From: Thauera carbonicopians
GTDB lineage: Bacteria; Pseudomonadota; Gammaproteobacteria; Burkholderiales; Rhodocyclaceae
Direction: 5' to 3'
Length of the DNA stretch: 64,000 bases
NCBI RefSeq assembly: GCF_025699485.1
Contig: NZ_JANUXN010000009.1
Span: 1 to 64,000, forward strand
Below are positions 1-9,125 of the stretch, piece after piece. The translations under genes and the position numbers were made by a program. How positions within the stretch are numbered: the stretch's first letter is position 1; each line of letters begins with the position of its first letter. The notes beneath the pieces are model-generated. The model was not told where the DNA came from, did not search any database, and saw only the letters and a program-made list of their open reading frames with translations.

Positions 1-2519
1 GCGTGACGCGCGAGATGCGCGTCACGCTCGACCCGCTGCGCCTCGAAGCACTGGGCGTGACCGCGGCCGAAGTGTCGCAGACGCTGCGTGACGTGCAGGT
101 GGAGAGCGCGGGAGGGCGCGCCGACCTGGGCAGCGGCGAACAGCCGGTGCGCACGCTGGCGACGGTCGCCGACGCCGAGGCGCTGGGCGACATCGAGCTC
201 GCGCTCGCCGGCGGCCGCACGCTTCGCCTGCGCGAAGTGGCGAAGGTGGAGGACACCGTGGCCGAGCGGCGCTCGGCGGCCTTGCTCGACGGCAAGCCGG
301 TGGTCGGTTTCGAGGTCGCGCGCAGCCGCGGCGAGAGCGAGGTCGAAGTCGGCGCCGCGGTGCAGGCGGCGCTGGCCGAACTGCGCCAGGCCCATCCGGA
401 CGTCGAGATCACCGAAGCCTTCAACTTCGTCGCGCCGGTGGAAGAGGAATACCACGGCTCGCTGAAGCTGCTGTACGAAGGTGCCGCGCTGGCGGTGATC
501 GTGGTGTGGCTGTTCCTGCGCGACTGGCGGGCGACGCTGGTGTCGGCGGTGGCCCTGCCGCTGTCGGTGATCCCGGCCTTCCTCGGCATGTACCTGCTCG
601 GCTTCTCGATCAACGTCGTCACGCTGCTTGCACTGTCGCTGGTGGTCGGCATCCTGGTGGATGATGCCATCGTCGAAGTCGAGAACATCGTGCGCCACCT
701 GCGCATGGGCAAGACGCCCTACGAGGCGGCGATGGAGGCGGCCGACGAGATCGGCCTGGCGGTGATCGCCACTACCTTCACCCTGATCGCGGTGTTCCTG
801 CCCACCGCCTTCATGAGCGGCGTGGCGGGAAAGTTCTTCAAGCAGTTCGGCTGGACCGCCTCGTTGGCGGTGTTCGCTTCGCTGGTCGTGGCGCGGGTGC
901 TGACGCCGATGATGGCGGCCTATCTGCTGAAGCCCATCGTCGGCAAGCACGACGAGCCGCGCTGGCTGGTCTGGTATTCGCGCTGGGCCGAGCGCTGCCT
1001 GCGCCATCGCGCGCTGACCATGCTGGCCGCCGCGGCCTTCTTCATCGGCTCGGTGATGCTGATCCCGCTGTTGCCGACCGGCTTCATTCCGCCCGACGAC
1101 AACTCGCAGACCCAGGTCTATCTGGAGCTGCCGCCGGGCGTGACGCTGGCGCAGACGCTGGAGGTGGCCGAGCAGGCGCGTCTGCTGGTCGGTGGTGTCG
1201 CGCACGTGCGCAGCATCTACACCACCATCGGCGGCGGCAGCGCCGGCGGCGATCCGTTCGCGCCCAAGAGCGCGGCCGAAGTGCGCAAGGCCACGCTGAC
1301 GGTGCTGCTGTCGCCGCGTGCGGAGCGGCCGGTCAAGCAGGTGATCGAGCAGGATATCCGCGCCGTGCTGGAAATGCTGCCCGGCGTGCGCAGCAAGGTC
1401 GGGTTGGGTGGGTCGGGCGAAAAATACATCCTGGTGCTGTCCGGTGAGGATGCCGGGGCGCTGCAATCGGCGGCGCTGGCAGTCGAGCGCGACCTGCGCA
1501 CCATCCCGGGCCTGGGCAGCATCGCTTCGACCGCGAGCCTGATCCGTCCCGAGATCGCTGTGCGGCCGGACTTTGCCCGTGCCGCCGACCTGGGCGTGAC
1601 CAGCCGTGCCATTGGTGACACGCTGCGCGTTGCCACCGTCGGTGACTACGACATGGCGCTGGCCAAGCTCAACCTGTCGCAGCGCCAGGTACCCATCTTG
1701 GTACGGCTGGACGAATCCGCGCGCGAGGATCTCGCTCTGCTCGAACGTCTCGCCGTGCCGGGTGCGCGCGGGCCGGTGATGCTAGGCCAGGTGGCAAAGC
1801 TGGAAGTGGCCGGCGGTCCAGCAGTGATCGACCGCTACGACCGCTCGCGCAACATCAATTTCGAGATCGAGCTATCCGGCGTGCCGCTCGGCGAAGTCAC
1901 CGCGGCGGTGGCGCAACTGCCGTCTGTACGCAATCTGCCGCCGGGTGTCAGGATCATCGAGATCGGTGACGCCGAAGTCATGGGCGAGCTGTTCGCCAGT
2001 TTCGGCCTGGCGATGCTGACCGGCGTGCTGTGCATCTACACGGTGCTGGTGCTGCTGTTCAAGGACTTGCTGCACCCGGTCACGATCCTGGTCGCGCTGC
2101 CGCTGTCGCTCGGCGGCGCCTTCGTCGCGCTGCTGGCGGCGCAGAAGAGTTTCTCGATGCCTTCGCTGATCGGCCTGATCATGCTGATGGGCATCGCCAC
2201 CAAGAACTCCATCCTGCTCGTCGAGTATGCCATCGTCGCCTACCGCGACCACGGCCTGTCGCGTGCCGAGGCGCTGATCGACGCCTGCCGCAAGCGCGCC
2301 CGCCCGATCGTCATGACGACGATCGCGATGGGGGCCGGCATGATGCCGATCGCGATCGGCTCCAGCGCCACCGACGGCAGCTTCCGCTCGCCGATGGCGA
2401 TCGCGGTGATCGGCGGCCTGATCACCTCGACCGTGCTCAGCCTGCTGGTAGTGCCGGTGGTGTACACCTATGTGGAGGGCTTCAAGGGACGGGTGTCGAG
2501 GCTCTTCCGGCGTTCCTGA
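1..2519 (+). CDS. RND-family efflux transporter permease, 5' truncated by window
   Basis: Inner-membrane proton-driven pump of the resistance-nodulation-division superfamily, which works with a periplasmic adaptor and an outer-membrane channel. About 838 residues are visible and the reading frame is open to the left edge, so the N-terminal first helix and part of the first periplasmic domain lie outside the window (family length is about 1,030). Visible: a porter domain, then a membrane block with GILVDDAIVEVENI (the acidic helix-4 motif of proton-coupled RND pumps) near residue 220, a second large periplasmic domain, and a second membrane block with MLMGIATKNSILLVEYAIV. Substrate cannot be told from the sequence. 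It ends about 140 bp before glyQ. Confidence 0.9.
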   Translation, partial: VTREMRVTLDPLRLEALGVTAAEVSQTLRDVQVESAGGRADLGSGEQPVRTLATVADAEALGDIELALAGGRTLRLREVAKVEDTVAERRSAALLDGKPVVGFEVARSRGESEVEVGAAVQAALAELRQAHPDVEITEAFNFVAPVEEEYHGSLKLLYEGAALAVIVVWLFLRDWRATLVSAVALPLSVIPAFLGMYLLGFSINVVTLLALSLVVGILVDDAIVEVENIVRHLRMGKTPYEAAMEAADEIGLAVIATTFTLIAVFLPTAFMSGVAGKFFKQFGWTASLAVFASLVVARVLTPMMAAYLLKPIVGKHDEPRWLVWYSRWAERCLRHRALTMLAAAAFFIGSVMLIPLLPTGFIPPDDNSQTQVYLELPPGVTLAQTLEVAEQARLLVGGVAHVRSIYTTIGGGSAGGDPFAPKSAAEVRKATLTVLLSPRAERPVKQVIEQDIRAVLEMLPGVRSKVGLGGSGEKYILVLSGEDAGALQSAALAVERDLRTIPGLGSIASTASLIRPEIAVRPDFARAADLGVTSRAIGDTLRVATVGDYDMALAKLNLSQRQVPILVRLDESAREDLALLERLAVPGARGPVMLGQVAKLEVAGGPAVIDRYDRSRNINFEIELSGVPLGEVTAAVAQLPSVRNLPPGVRIIEIGDAEVMGELFASFGLAMLTGVLCIYTVLVLLFKDLLHPVTILVALPLSLGGAFVALLAAQKSFSMPSLIGLIMLMGIATKNSILLVEYAIVAYRDHGLSRAEALIDACRKRARPIVMTTIAMGAGMMPIAIGSSATDGSFRSPMAIAVIGGLITSTVLSLLVVPVVYTYVEGFKGRVSRLFRRS

Positions 2520-2600
2520 ACGGGGCGTTTTTACCTCCGTGTGCCTGGACGAGTGAAGGGCAAGTAAGGCGCAAGTGCGCCCCTGAGGCCGGAATCCCAG

Positions 2601-2606
2601 TAAAAT
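2601..2606 (+). promoter_or_regulatory. Candidate -10 element of glyQS
   Basis: TAAAAT lies 55 bases before the glyQ start, followed by CCC as at several other unit starts here. No convincing -35 hexamer is visible 16-18 bases upstream. Confidence 0.4.
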
Positions 2607-2660
2607 CCCGGACTTTGCGTTCTTCGTGCGGCCTTTGCCGCCCCCACCGATCAAGGCGCC

Positions 2661-3575
2661 ATGTCCGTTCAGAAACCCACCTTCCAGCAAGTCATTCTCA
2701 CGCTCCAGCATTTCTGGGGCGAACGCGGCTGCGTGCTGCTGCAGCCCTACGACCTCGAAGTCGGCGCCGGCACCAGCCATACCGCGACCTTCCTGCGCGC
2801 GATCGGTCCGGAGCCGTGGAATGCCGCTTACGTGCAGCCTTCGCGCCGGCCCAAGGACGGCCGCTACGGCGAGAACCCCAACCGCCTGCAGCACTACTAC
2901 CAGTTCCAGGTGGTGCTGAAGCCGTCGCCGCTGGACATCCAGGAGCTGTACTTGGATTCGCTGCGTGCGCTGGGCATCGACCCGATGGTGCACGACATCC
3001 GCTTCGTCGAGGACGACTGGGAGAACCCCACGCTGGGTGCCTGGGGGCTGGGCTGGGAAGTGTGGCTGGACGGCATGGAAGTCACCCAATTCACCTATTT
3101 CCAGCAGGTCGGCGGGCTGGACTGCAAGCCGGTGCTGGGCGAGATCACCTACGGCATCGAGCGCCTGGCGATGTACCTGCAAGGCGTCGAGAACGTCTAT
3201 GACCTGGTGTGGTCGATCGCGCCCGACGGCCGCAAGGTGACCTACGGCGACGTCTACCATCAGAACGAAGTGGAGCAATCCACCTTCAATTTCGAGCACA
3301 GCAACGTCGACTTCCTGTTCTCGCTGTTCGCCAACTACGAATCCGAAGCCAGGCGCGTGATGGAAGTCGGCCTGGCGCTGCCGGCCTACGAGATGGTGCT
3401 GAAGGCTGCCCACACCTTCAACCTGCTCGATGCCCGCGGCGCCATTTCCGTTACCGAGCGCGCCGCCTACATCGGCCGCATCCGCAACCTGTCGCGCGCC
3501 GTGGCGCAGGCTTATTTCGAATCCCGTGAAGCCCTCGGCTTCCCGATGCTGAACGCCGGCAAGGAGGGCGTGTGA
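2661..3575 (+). CDS. glyQ: Glycine--tRNA ligase alpha subunit
   Basis: Catalytic alpha chain of the bacterial alpha2beta2 glycyl-tRNA synthetase, which charges tRNA-Gly in the cytoplasm. The 304 residues match the usual family length of about 300. The class II core is recognisable: an N-terminal [16 protein letters not shown] stretch, then [20 protein letters not shown] and the [17 protein letters not shown] region. The ATG is preceded by AAGG at a normal distance. The stop overlaps the start of glyS by one base, so the subunits are translationally coupled, as expected for a stoichiometric complex. Confidence 0.97.
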   Translation: MSVQKPTFQQVILTLQHFWGERGCVLLQPYDLEVGAGTSHTATFLRAIGPEPWNAAYVQPSRRPKDGRYGENPNRLQHYYQFQVVLKPSPLDIQELYLDSLRALGIDPMVHDIRFVEDDWENPTLGAWGLGWEVWLDGMEVTQFTYFQQVGGLDCKPVLGEITYGIERLAMYLQGVENVYDLVWSIAPDGRKVTYGDVYHQNEVEQSTFNFEHSNVDFLFSLFANYESEARRVMEVGLALPAYEMVLKAAHTFNLLDARGAISVTERAAYIGRIRNLSRAVAQAYFESREALGFPMLNAGKEGV

Positions 3576-5662
3576 TGACCAGCGCGACCCTGCTCGTTGA
3601 ACTGCTGACCGAAGAATTGCCGCCCAAGGCCCTGCCGCGCCTGGGCGAGACCTTTGCCGGCAAGATCGCCGAAGGCCTGAAGGCCAAGGGCCTGGCGCCG
3701 GCAGACGCCGCTTTCCACGCCTTCGCCAGCCCGCGCCGCCTTGCCGTGACGGTGGCGAACGTGGCCGCCGAAGCGGCGGCGAAGGAAGTCACCGAGAAGC
3801 TGATGCCGGTGTCCGTCGCGCTCGACGCCGACGGCAAGCCGACGCCGGCGCTGCTGAAGAAGATGGAAGCCAAGGGCATCCCGGCCGAGGCCGTGGCCGG
3901 CTTCGAGCGCCGCATGGACGGCAAGGCCGAGGCGCTGTTCCACACCGCCACGGTGCCGGGCGCGAAGCTCGCCGAGGTGCTGTCCGCCATCGTCCAGGAT
4001 GCGATCAAGGCGCTGCCGATCCCGAAGGTGATGCACTGGGGCGACGGCGACGCCACCTTCGTGCGCCCGGTGCACAAGCTGACCATGCTGCACGGCGCCG
4101 AGGTCGTGCCGGGCCGCGTGCTCGACCTGGAGTCGGGCCGTACCACGCGCGGCCACCGCTTCATGAGCCGCGGCGACATCGACATCGCCACTGCCGATGC
4201 CTACGAGCCGACGCTGCTGGCCGAAGGCAAGGTGATTCCGCGCTTCGCCGAGCGCCGCGACGACATCGAGCGCCAGTTGCTCGCCGAGGCGGCCAAGCAG
4301 GGCGCACTGCTCGGCGAATACGCCGACCTGCTGGACGAGGTCGCGGCGCTGGTCGAGCACCCGACCGTGTATGTCGGCGAGTTCGAAGCCGAATTCCTCG
4401 CCGTGCCGCAGGAATGCCTGATCCTGACGATGCGTGCCAACCAGAAGTATTTCCCGCTGTTCGACGGCGCCGGCAAGCTGCTGAACCGCTTCCTGATCGT
4501 TTCCAACATGCGGGTGGCCGATCCGTCGAACATCGTCAGCGGCAATGCCCGCGTGGTGCGCCCGCGGCTGTCGGACGCACGTTTCTTCTTCGAGCAGGAC
4601 AAGAAGCAGCCGCTGGCCGCCCGCCTGGCGAGGCTGGCGCCGGTGGTGTATCACAACAAGCTCGGCAGCGTGCTGGAGCGCGTCGAGCGCCTCGAAGCGC
4701 TGGCCGGTGCGATCGCCGCGCAACTGAAGGCCGATGTGAGCGCGGCGAAGCGCGCCGCGCGCCTGGCGAAGGCCGATCTCGTCACCGACATGGTCGGCGA
4801 GTTCCCCGAGCTGCAGGGCATCATGGGCCGTTATTACGCGCTGGCCGACGGCGAGGGTGAAGTCGTTGCCGACGCCATCCAGGCCCACTACCAGCCGCGC
4901 TTCGCCGGCGATGCGCTGCCGGCCGGCAACGTCGCCGCCGCCGTGGCGCTGGCCGACAAGCTCGACGCGCTGGTCGGTTTCTTCGGCATCGGTATGGTGC
5001 CGACCGGCGACCGCGATCCCTTCGCGCTGCGCCGCGCCGCGCTCGGCGTGCTGCGCATCCTGATGGAAACGCCGCTGCCGCTCGAGCTGCCCTGGCTCAT
5101 CGATACCGCCGCCGCCGGCTTCAAGCCCGGCCTGCTGACTGCGGAAGGCTTCGCCGCGCAGTTGCAGGACTTCATGTTCGAACGGCTGAAGAACCTGCTG
5201 CGCGAGCGCGGCCGCGACGGCGCGGTGATCGACGCCGTGCTGGCGCTCCGGCCGGCCCGCATCGACCTGGTGCCGGCCAAGCTGGCAGCGGTCGAGGCTT
5301 TCCGTGCGCTGCCCGAAGCCGAGGCGCTGGCCGCCGCCAACAAGCGCATCGTCAACATCCTGAAGAAGGCCGAAGGCGAGCCGGGCGAGCCCGACATCGC
5401 GCTGCTGCAGGAAGAGGCCGAGAAGGCGCTGTTCCATCGCGTCGTCGAGGTCGCGCCGCTGGTGCGTTCGCACGTCGCCAACGAGGACTACACCGAGGCG
5501 CTGCGCGTGCTTGCGAGCCTGCGCGGCACGGTCGACCAGTTCTTCGAGGATGTCATGGTGATGGCCGAAGAGCCGCTGACGCGCCAGAACCGCTTGGCCC
5601 TGCTGGCCCAGCTTGCCGGTTTGATGAACCAGGTGGCCGACATTTCGCGCCTGTCCGCCTGA
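3575..5662 (+). CDS. glyS: Glycine--tRNA ligase beta subunit
   Basis: Beta chain of the tetrameric glycyl-tRNA synthetase, contributing tRNA recognition. It is 695 residues, normal for the family, and opens with [20 protein letters not shown]. The central [20 protein letters not shown] motif is a family hallmark, and the C-terminal part resembles a DALR anticodon-binding domain. I chose the ATG that shares its A with the glyQ stop (TGATG). A GTG three bases earlier is possible but less likely. A long antisense open frame under this gene is a high-GC shadow. Confidence 0.97.
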   Translation: MTSATLLVELLTEELPPKALPRLGETFAGKIAEGLKAKGLAPADAAFHAFASPRRLAVTVANVAAEAAAKEVTEKLMPVSVALDADGKPTPALLKKMEAKGIPAEAVAGFERRMDGKAEALFHTATVPGAKLAEVLSAIVQDAIKALPIPKVMHWGDGDATFVRPVHKLTMLHGAEVVPGRVLDLESGRTTRGHRFMSRGDIDIATADAYEPTLLAEGKVIPRFAERRDDIERQLLAEAAKQGALLGEYADLLDEVAALVEHPTVYVGEFEAEFLAVPQECLILTMRANQKYFPLFDGAGKLLNRFLIVSNMRVADPSNIVSGNARVVRPRLSDARFFFEQDKKQPLAARLARLAPVVYHNKLGSVLERVERLEALAGAIAAQLKADVSAAKRAARLAKADLVTDMVGEFPELQGIMGRYYALADGEGEVVADAIQAHYQPRFAGDALPAGNVAAAVALADKLDALVGFFGIGMVPTGDRDPFALRRAALGVLRILMETPLPLELPWLIDTAAAGFKPGLLTAEGFAAQLQDFMFERLKNLLRERGRDGAVIDAVLALRPARIDLVPAKLAAVEAFRALPEAEALAAANKRIVNILKKAEGEPGEPDIALLQEEAEKALFHRVVEVAPLVRSHVANEDYTEALRVLASLRGTVDQFFEDVMVMAEEPLTRQNRLALLAQLAGLMNQVADISRLSA

Positions 5663-5682
5663 CGCTGCAGGGACCGCCCGCC

Positions 5683-6228
5683 ATGCCGATGAAGCTCATC
5701 ATTCTCGACCGCGACGGCGTCATCAACGTCGATTCGGACCAGTTCATCAAGTCGCCCGAGGAGTGGAAGCCGATCCCGGGCTCGCTCGAAGCCATCGCCC
5801 GCCTCAACCAGTGGGGCTGGCGGGTGGTCGTGGCCTCGAACCAGTCCGGCGTCGGCCGCGGCCTGTTCGGCATGGACACGCTGAACGCGATCAACGACAA
5901 GATGGTGCGCAGCCTGGCCCAGGTGGGTGGACGCCTGGATGCGATCTTCTTCTGCCCCCACGCCGCCGATTCGACCTGCGACTGCCGCAAGCCGAAATCC
6001 GGCCTGTTCCAGCAGATCGCCGAGCGCTTCAACGTTGACCTGAACGGCGTGCCCTGCGTGGGCGACAGCCTGCGCGACCTGCAGGCGGGCGTGCGCCTGG
6101 GCTGCGAGCCCTATCTGGTGCTGACCGGCAAGGGCGAAGCGACGCGCGAGAGCCCGGAGCTGCCGCCCGGCACCCGGATCTTCCCGGATCTCGATGCGGT
6201 GGCCACGGCGTTGACGGCCTCGCGCTGA
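5683..6228 (+). CDS. gmhB: D-glycero-beta-D-manno-heptose 1,7-bisphosphate 7-phosphatase
   Basis: HAD-superfamily phosphatase that removes the C7 phosphate during ADP-heptose synthesis for the LPS inner core. It is 181 residues. HAD motif I is IILDRDGVIN with both catalytic aspartates. ASNQSGVGRG supplies motif II, and GDSLRDLQAG the C-terminal acidic motif. The zinc-binding cysteine and histidine cluster is visible in FFCPHAADSTCDCRKP. AGGGA about ten bases upstream supports the first ATG. A second in-frame ATG two codons later is possible. It sits 20 bases after glyS, a gene order common in betaproteobacteria. Confidence 0.94.
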   Translation: MPMKLIILDRDGVINVDSDQFIKSPEEWKPIPGSLEAIARLNQWGWRVVVASNQSGVGRGLFGMDTLNAINDKMVRSLAQVGGRLDAIFFCPHAADSTCDCRKPKSGLFQQIAERFNVDLNGVPCVGDSLRDLQAGVRLGCEPYLVLTGKGEATRESPELPPGTRIFPDLDAVATALTASR

Positions 6229-6311
6229 AGTTTTCGTACCGGTGCTCCGCGCACCTTCCCGATCCGCCCGCCGGCGCGCCGTCCGGCGGGGCCATTTCCA
6301 GAGTCCCGACC

Positions 6312-7052
6312 GTGCCCCTGATCCGCTCCTCCGTCTTCGCCGTCCTGCTTGCCCTGGTCACGATCCCGTACGCGCTCTTCGCCATCCTGATCTTCTGGCT
6401 GCCGCCGATGACGCGACACCGCCTGATCACGACCTGGGTGCCGATCATGATGTGGATCATCAAGCACGTGCTGGGCATCCGCTACCGGATCGTCGGCGCC
6501 GAGAACATGCCGGCCGGGCCGGCGGTGGTGCTGTCCAAGCACCAGTCGGCGTGGGAGACGATCGCGCTGCAGCAGATCTTTCCGCCGCTGTGCTACGTAC
6601 TGAAGAAGGAAGTGCTGAAAGTGCCGTTCTTCGGCTGGGGCATGGCGAGCATTCCCGGCATCGCCATCGACCGTGCGGCGGGCAAGGATGCGCTGGCCCA
6701 GGTCGTGGAGCAGGGACGCGAGCGCCTGAAGGAAGGGCTGTGGGTCGTGGTGTTCCCCGAAGGCACGCGCACGGCACCGGGAAAGACGGGCCGCTACAAG
6801 CCGGGCGGGGCGATTCTGGCCAAGCGTGCCGGTGTGCCGGTGGTGCCGGTGGCGCACAACGCCGGCGAGTTCTGGGCCCGCAACGCCTTCATCAAGCGTC
6901 CGGGCGAGATCGTCGTCAGCATCGGCCCGGTGATCGAGGTCAAGGGCGTCAAGGCCGACGAGGTCAACAAGCAGGCCGAGGCCTGGATCGAAGCCGAGAT
7001 GCGGCGGCTGTTCCCGCATCACTATGCCGATGAGCGTGTGCCTGAACAGTGA
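6312..7052 (+). CDS. plsC: 1-acyl-sn-glycerol-3-phosphate acyltransferase
   Basis: Inner-membrane acyltransferase that converts lysophosphatidic acid to phosphatidic acid in phospholipid synthesis. It is 246 residues with a GTG start. An N-terminal hydrophobic stretch at about residues 8-30 is followed by the acyltransferase blocks: KHQSAWET (block I), GMASIPGIAIDRA (block II), FPEGTRTAPGK (block III) and GVPVVPVAHNAG (block IV). Block I reads HX4E rather than the textbook HX4D. Lysophospholipid or ornithine-lipid acyltransferase activity is an alternative within the same family. Confidence 0.9.
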   Translation: MPLIRSSVFAVLLALVTIPYALFAILIFWLPPMTRHRLITTWVPIMMWIIKHVLGIRYRIVGAENMPAGPAVVLSKHQSAWETIALQQIFPPLCYVLKKEVLKVPFFGWGMASIPGIAIDRAAGKDALAQVVEQGRERLKEGLWVVVFPEGTRTAPGKTGRYKPGGAILAKRAGVPVVPVAHNAGEFWARNAFIKRPGEIVVSIGPVIEVKGVKADEVNKQAEAWIEAEMRRLFPHHYADERVPEQ

Positions 7053-7332
7053 GCTTTGGAAGTGGCATCTGTATCGACGGCTGTACGCAGGAACATATCT
7101 CCCGATTTGATTCTCGACGGCCGCTCTGCTTTTCATAGGGGCGGCTAGCTTTAGCCGCGAATCGGGCCTACCTTGGCATCCTACAATGCGTCCCCGGGCA
7201 CCGTTGCGCTGCTGATAGGGGAGCACCTGCGGATACATCCGGGTGCTTGGGGAACAAAGGTCGTTTCGCGGCTAGCCCTCCATCGGCGGTGCCGTCAGAC
7301 GCCATTGCGCACAAGAAGCCACCGTAAACGCA
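7053..7332. other. Non-coding interval after plsC with hairpins and a candidate small-RNA promoter
   Basis: No convincing gene is seen here. Bases 7141-7158 form a perfect hairpin (GCGGCTA, four-base loop, TAGCCGC) that may end plsC transcripts. TACAAT at 7182-7187 resembles the -10 hexamers of other units in this window. Downstream, AGCACC pairs with GGTGCT around 7220-7245, and the interval runs into the strong hairpin at 7333-7359. A plus-strand small RNA of about 165 nt is therefore conceivable, but no known RNA family was recognised. Confidence 0.3.
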
Positions 7333-7359
7333 AAACGGCCCCGCATCGCGGGGCCGTTT
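7333..7359 (-). terminator. Intrinsic terminator of the phasin gene (possibly bidirectional)
   Basis: Perfect 12-bp stem (AAACGGCCCCGC / GCGGGGCCGTTT) with a three-base loop. It lies 25 bases beyond the phasin stop and is followed on the minus strand by a short T-rich run contributed by the stem itself. Confidence 0.85.
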
Positions 7360-7384
7360 CGTTGCAGCTTTCTACCGAAGAAGC

Positions 7385-7951
7385 TTAGGCAGCCTTCTTG
7401 GAAGCGGTCTTGGCGGAGGTGCTCACGGCCTTGACGGTGGCGTTGGTCGCGGCAGCCACGTTGGCTTCGGCGATTTCGGCGACTTGCTTGGCAGCCTTGC
7501 TCATGCTGTCGTAGGCGCTGTTGGCGGCGGCGATGGCCGACTTGACGGCGGCGACGGCAACGTCCGAACCGGCGGGAGCCGACTTGGCAGCCTTGTCCAG
7601 GGCGGAAGCGACACCCTTGTTCAGCTCGGCGACCTGGCCTTCGAAGACCTTCGACACTTCTTCCTGGCTCTGCGAGGTGATCTCGTAGACGCTACGGGCG
7701 TAGGCGACGGCCTTCTCGACGATCGGCTGGGCCAGCGAAGCTTGCAGGTTGACCAGTTCTTGCACGTCCTTGACGGCCAGCAGAGCCTTGGTGTTGGCAA
7801 CGCCGTCTTCCAGGATCGAACGGGCGGTGTTCAGGTTCAGGGCGGCCAGGCGCTCGGCGCTGGCGAAAGCGGCGTTGGCCAGGGTCAGCAGGGTTTCGAC
7901 GTTGGCTTTGTTGGTGGCGGCGAACTGCTCGGGGGTGACGAAGGCGGACAT
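7385..7951 (-). CDS. phaP: Phasin, PHA granule-associated protein
   Basis: Small amphipathic protein that coats polyhydroxyalkanoate granules and controls their number and size. It is 188 residues, predicted nearly all helical and Ala/Lys-rich, with the Phasin_2 pattern: an N-terminal TPEQFAATNKANVETLLTLA, a central QSQEEVSKVFEGQ, and a Lys/Ala-rich tail ending SAKTASKKAA. It stands alone between its own strong promoter and a strong terminator, which suits an abundant structural protein. AGGAGAT sits just upstream of the ATG. No PHA synthase or depolymerase gene lies in this window. Confidence 0.93.
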   Translation of the reverse strand: MSAFVTPEQFAATNKANVETLLTLANAAFASAERLAALNLNTARSILEDGVANTKALLAVKDVQELVNLQASLAQPIVEKAVAYARSVYEITSQSQEEVSKVFEGQVAELNKGVASALDKAAKSAPAGSDVAVAAVKSAIAAANSAYDSMSKAAKQVAEIAEANVAAATNATVKAVSTSAKTASKKAA

Positions 7952-8011
7952 GGATATCTCCTGATAAAAATAAGGTCATGCAGAAACATCGGACTTTCTT
8001 GCTTGCCGCGA

Positions 8012-8026
8012 TGTTGCGTTGCAGCA
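8012..8026 (-). promoter_or_regulatory. Candidate PhaR-type operator at the phasin start site
   Basis: TGCTGCAACGCAACA (minus strand) lies just downstream of the -10 box and covers the expected transcription start, a placement that would let a repressor block transcription. TGC/GCA-rich sites of this kind are what PhaR binds at phasin promoters in related bacteria. Assignment to PhaR is inference. Confidence 0.5.
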
Positions 8027-8034
8027 TGGACTGA

Positions 8035-8062
8035 ATTATAGGGACGCCATTTCCGCTGTCAA
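8035..8062 (-). promoter_or_regulatory. Consensus sigma-70 promoter of phaP
   Basis: Reading the minus strand, a perfect -35 TTGACA (8062-8057) and a perfect -10 TATAAT (8040-8035) are separated by 16 bases. This is the best promoter in the window and predicts a start near 8028, giving a leader of roughly 75 nt. Confidence 0.9.
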
Positions 8063-8070
8063 GAAGTATT

Positions 8071-8085
8071 TTGTGCATTGCACAA
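8071..8085. promoter_or_regulatory. Perfect palindrome upstream of the phasin -35 box
   Basis: TTGTGCATTGCACAA: 6-bp arms around a 3-bp centre, located about 9 bp upstream of the -35 hexamer. It is a likely transcription-factor site, possibly a second PhaR-type site or an activator site. Confidence 0.55.
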
Positions 8086-8266
8086 TGGCGATGCGATTAT
8101 TTCCGTCTATCGCCATCGATGGCCATCCGGCCATCGGTCGTTCGGGGAGATGGCGGACGGCATCATGTCTCGGAAAGTTTGCGTGAGCATGACGGCGGGC
8201 AGCGGGAGCCACCCAGGCAGCCATCCCTTGGCTGCGGCAGGGCCGGGGCAGGCCGTGAACGTGAAA

Positions 8267-8286
8267 CGACCGCCGGGGGGCGGTCG
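8267..8286 (-). terminator. Terminator after the enoyl-CoA hydratase gene
   Basis: An 8-bp GC-rich stem (CGACCGCC / GGCGGTCG) with a four-base loop lies 32 bases past the stop of the hydratase gene. It is followed on the minus strand by TTTCAC, a weak U-tract. Confidence 0.65.
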
Positions 8287-8318
8287 CATGTTCTGCTGCA
8301 TCGCGGCCGGAAGGGGCT

Positions 8319-9095
8319 TCAGTCGTGCCTGAAGCTGGGCTTGCGCTTGCCGACGAAAGCGGCCATGCCTTCCTTCTGGTCGTTGAGCGCGAAGGAGGAA
8401 TGGAACACGCGGCGCTCGAACAGCAGGCCTTCGTTGAGGCTGCTCTCGAAGGCGCGGTTGACCGATTCCTTGATCATCATGACGACGGGCAGCGAGAAGC
8501 CGGCGATGGTCTCGGCGGCGGCCAGGGCTTCCTCCAGCAGCTTGTCGGCAGGAACGACGCGGGACACCAGGCCGGCCTTTTCGGCTTCGGCCGCATCCAT
8601 GAAGCGCGCGGTCAGGCACAGGTCCATCGCCTTGGCTTTGCCGACTGCGCGCGGCAGGCGCTGGGTACCGCCGGCGCCGGGCAGGATGCCGAGCTTGACT
8701 TCGGGCTGGCCGAAGCGGGCGCTGTCGGCGGCGATGATGATGTCGCAGGTCATCGCCAGCTCGCAGCCGCCGCCCAGGGCAAAGCCGGCGACTGCGGCGA
8801 TGATCGGCTTGCGGCAGGTCTTGACGCGTTCCCAGTTGCGCGTGATGTAGTCGCCCTTGTAGGCGTCCATGTACGAGTAGTCCGCCATCGCGCCGATGTC
8901 GGCGCCGGCGGCGAAAGCCTTGTCGGAGCCGGTGATGACGATCGCGCCGATGCCTTCGTCGGCCTCGAAGCCGTCGAGCGCCGCGCCGATTTCGTCCATC
9001 ACCTGGTCGTTCAGCGCATTCAGCGCCTTGGGCCGGTTCAGGGTGATCAGGCCGACGCGGCCGCGGGTTTCGGTGAGGATGAGTTCGTAGTCCAT
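8319..9095 (-). CDS. Enoyl-CoA hydratase/isomerase family protein
   Basis: Crotonase-fold enzyme, most likely hydrating trans-2-enoyl-CoA in fatty-acid or aromatic-acid beta-oxidation. It is 258 residues. The oxyanion-hole segments are seen as [11 protein letters not shown] and [10 protein letters not shown]. The two catalytic glutamates expected for hydratases are present in GGGCELAM and [18 protein letters not shown] precedes the ATG. It lies 30 bases downstream of lptA on the same strand, where lptB would normally be, so it probably shares transcripts with kdsD-lptC-lptA without sharing their function. The chain-length range cannot be told. Confidence 0.88.
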   Translation of the reverse strand: MDYELILTETRGRVGLITLNRPKALNALNDQVMDEIGAALDGFEADEGIGAIVITGSDKAFAAGADIGAMADYSYMDAYKGDYITRNWERVKTCRKPIIAAVAGFALGGGCELAMTCDIIIAADSARFGQPEVKLGILPGAGGTQRLPRAVGKAKAMDLCLTARFMDAAEAEKAGLVSRVVPADKLLEEALAAAETIAGFSLPVVMMIKESVNRAFESSLNEGLLFERRVFHSSFALNDQKEGMAAFVGKRKPSFRHD

Positions 9096-9125
9096 GCTGT
9101 CTCCGGGCAGGTGGAAGGAGTCGGC

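Noticed and set aside
3512-5473. 653-codon open frame antisense to glyS
   Set aside because: Biased His/Gln/Arg composition, no motifs, and glyS is unmistakable.
7173-7388. 71-codon plus-strand frame in the plsC-phaP gap
   Set aside because: It runs through the phasin terminator hairpin, has no ribosome site and no recognisable protein features.
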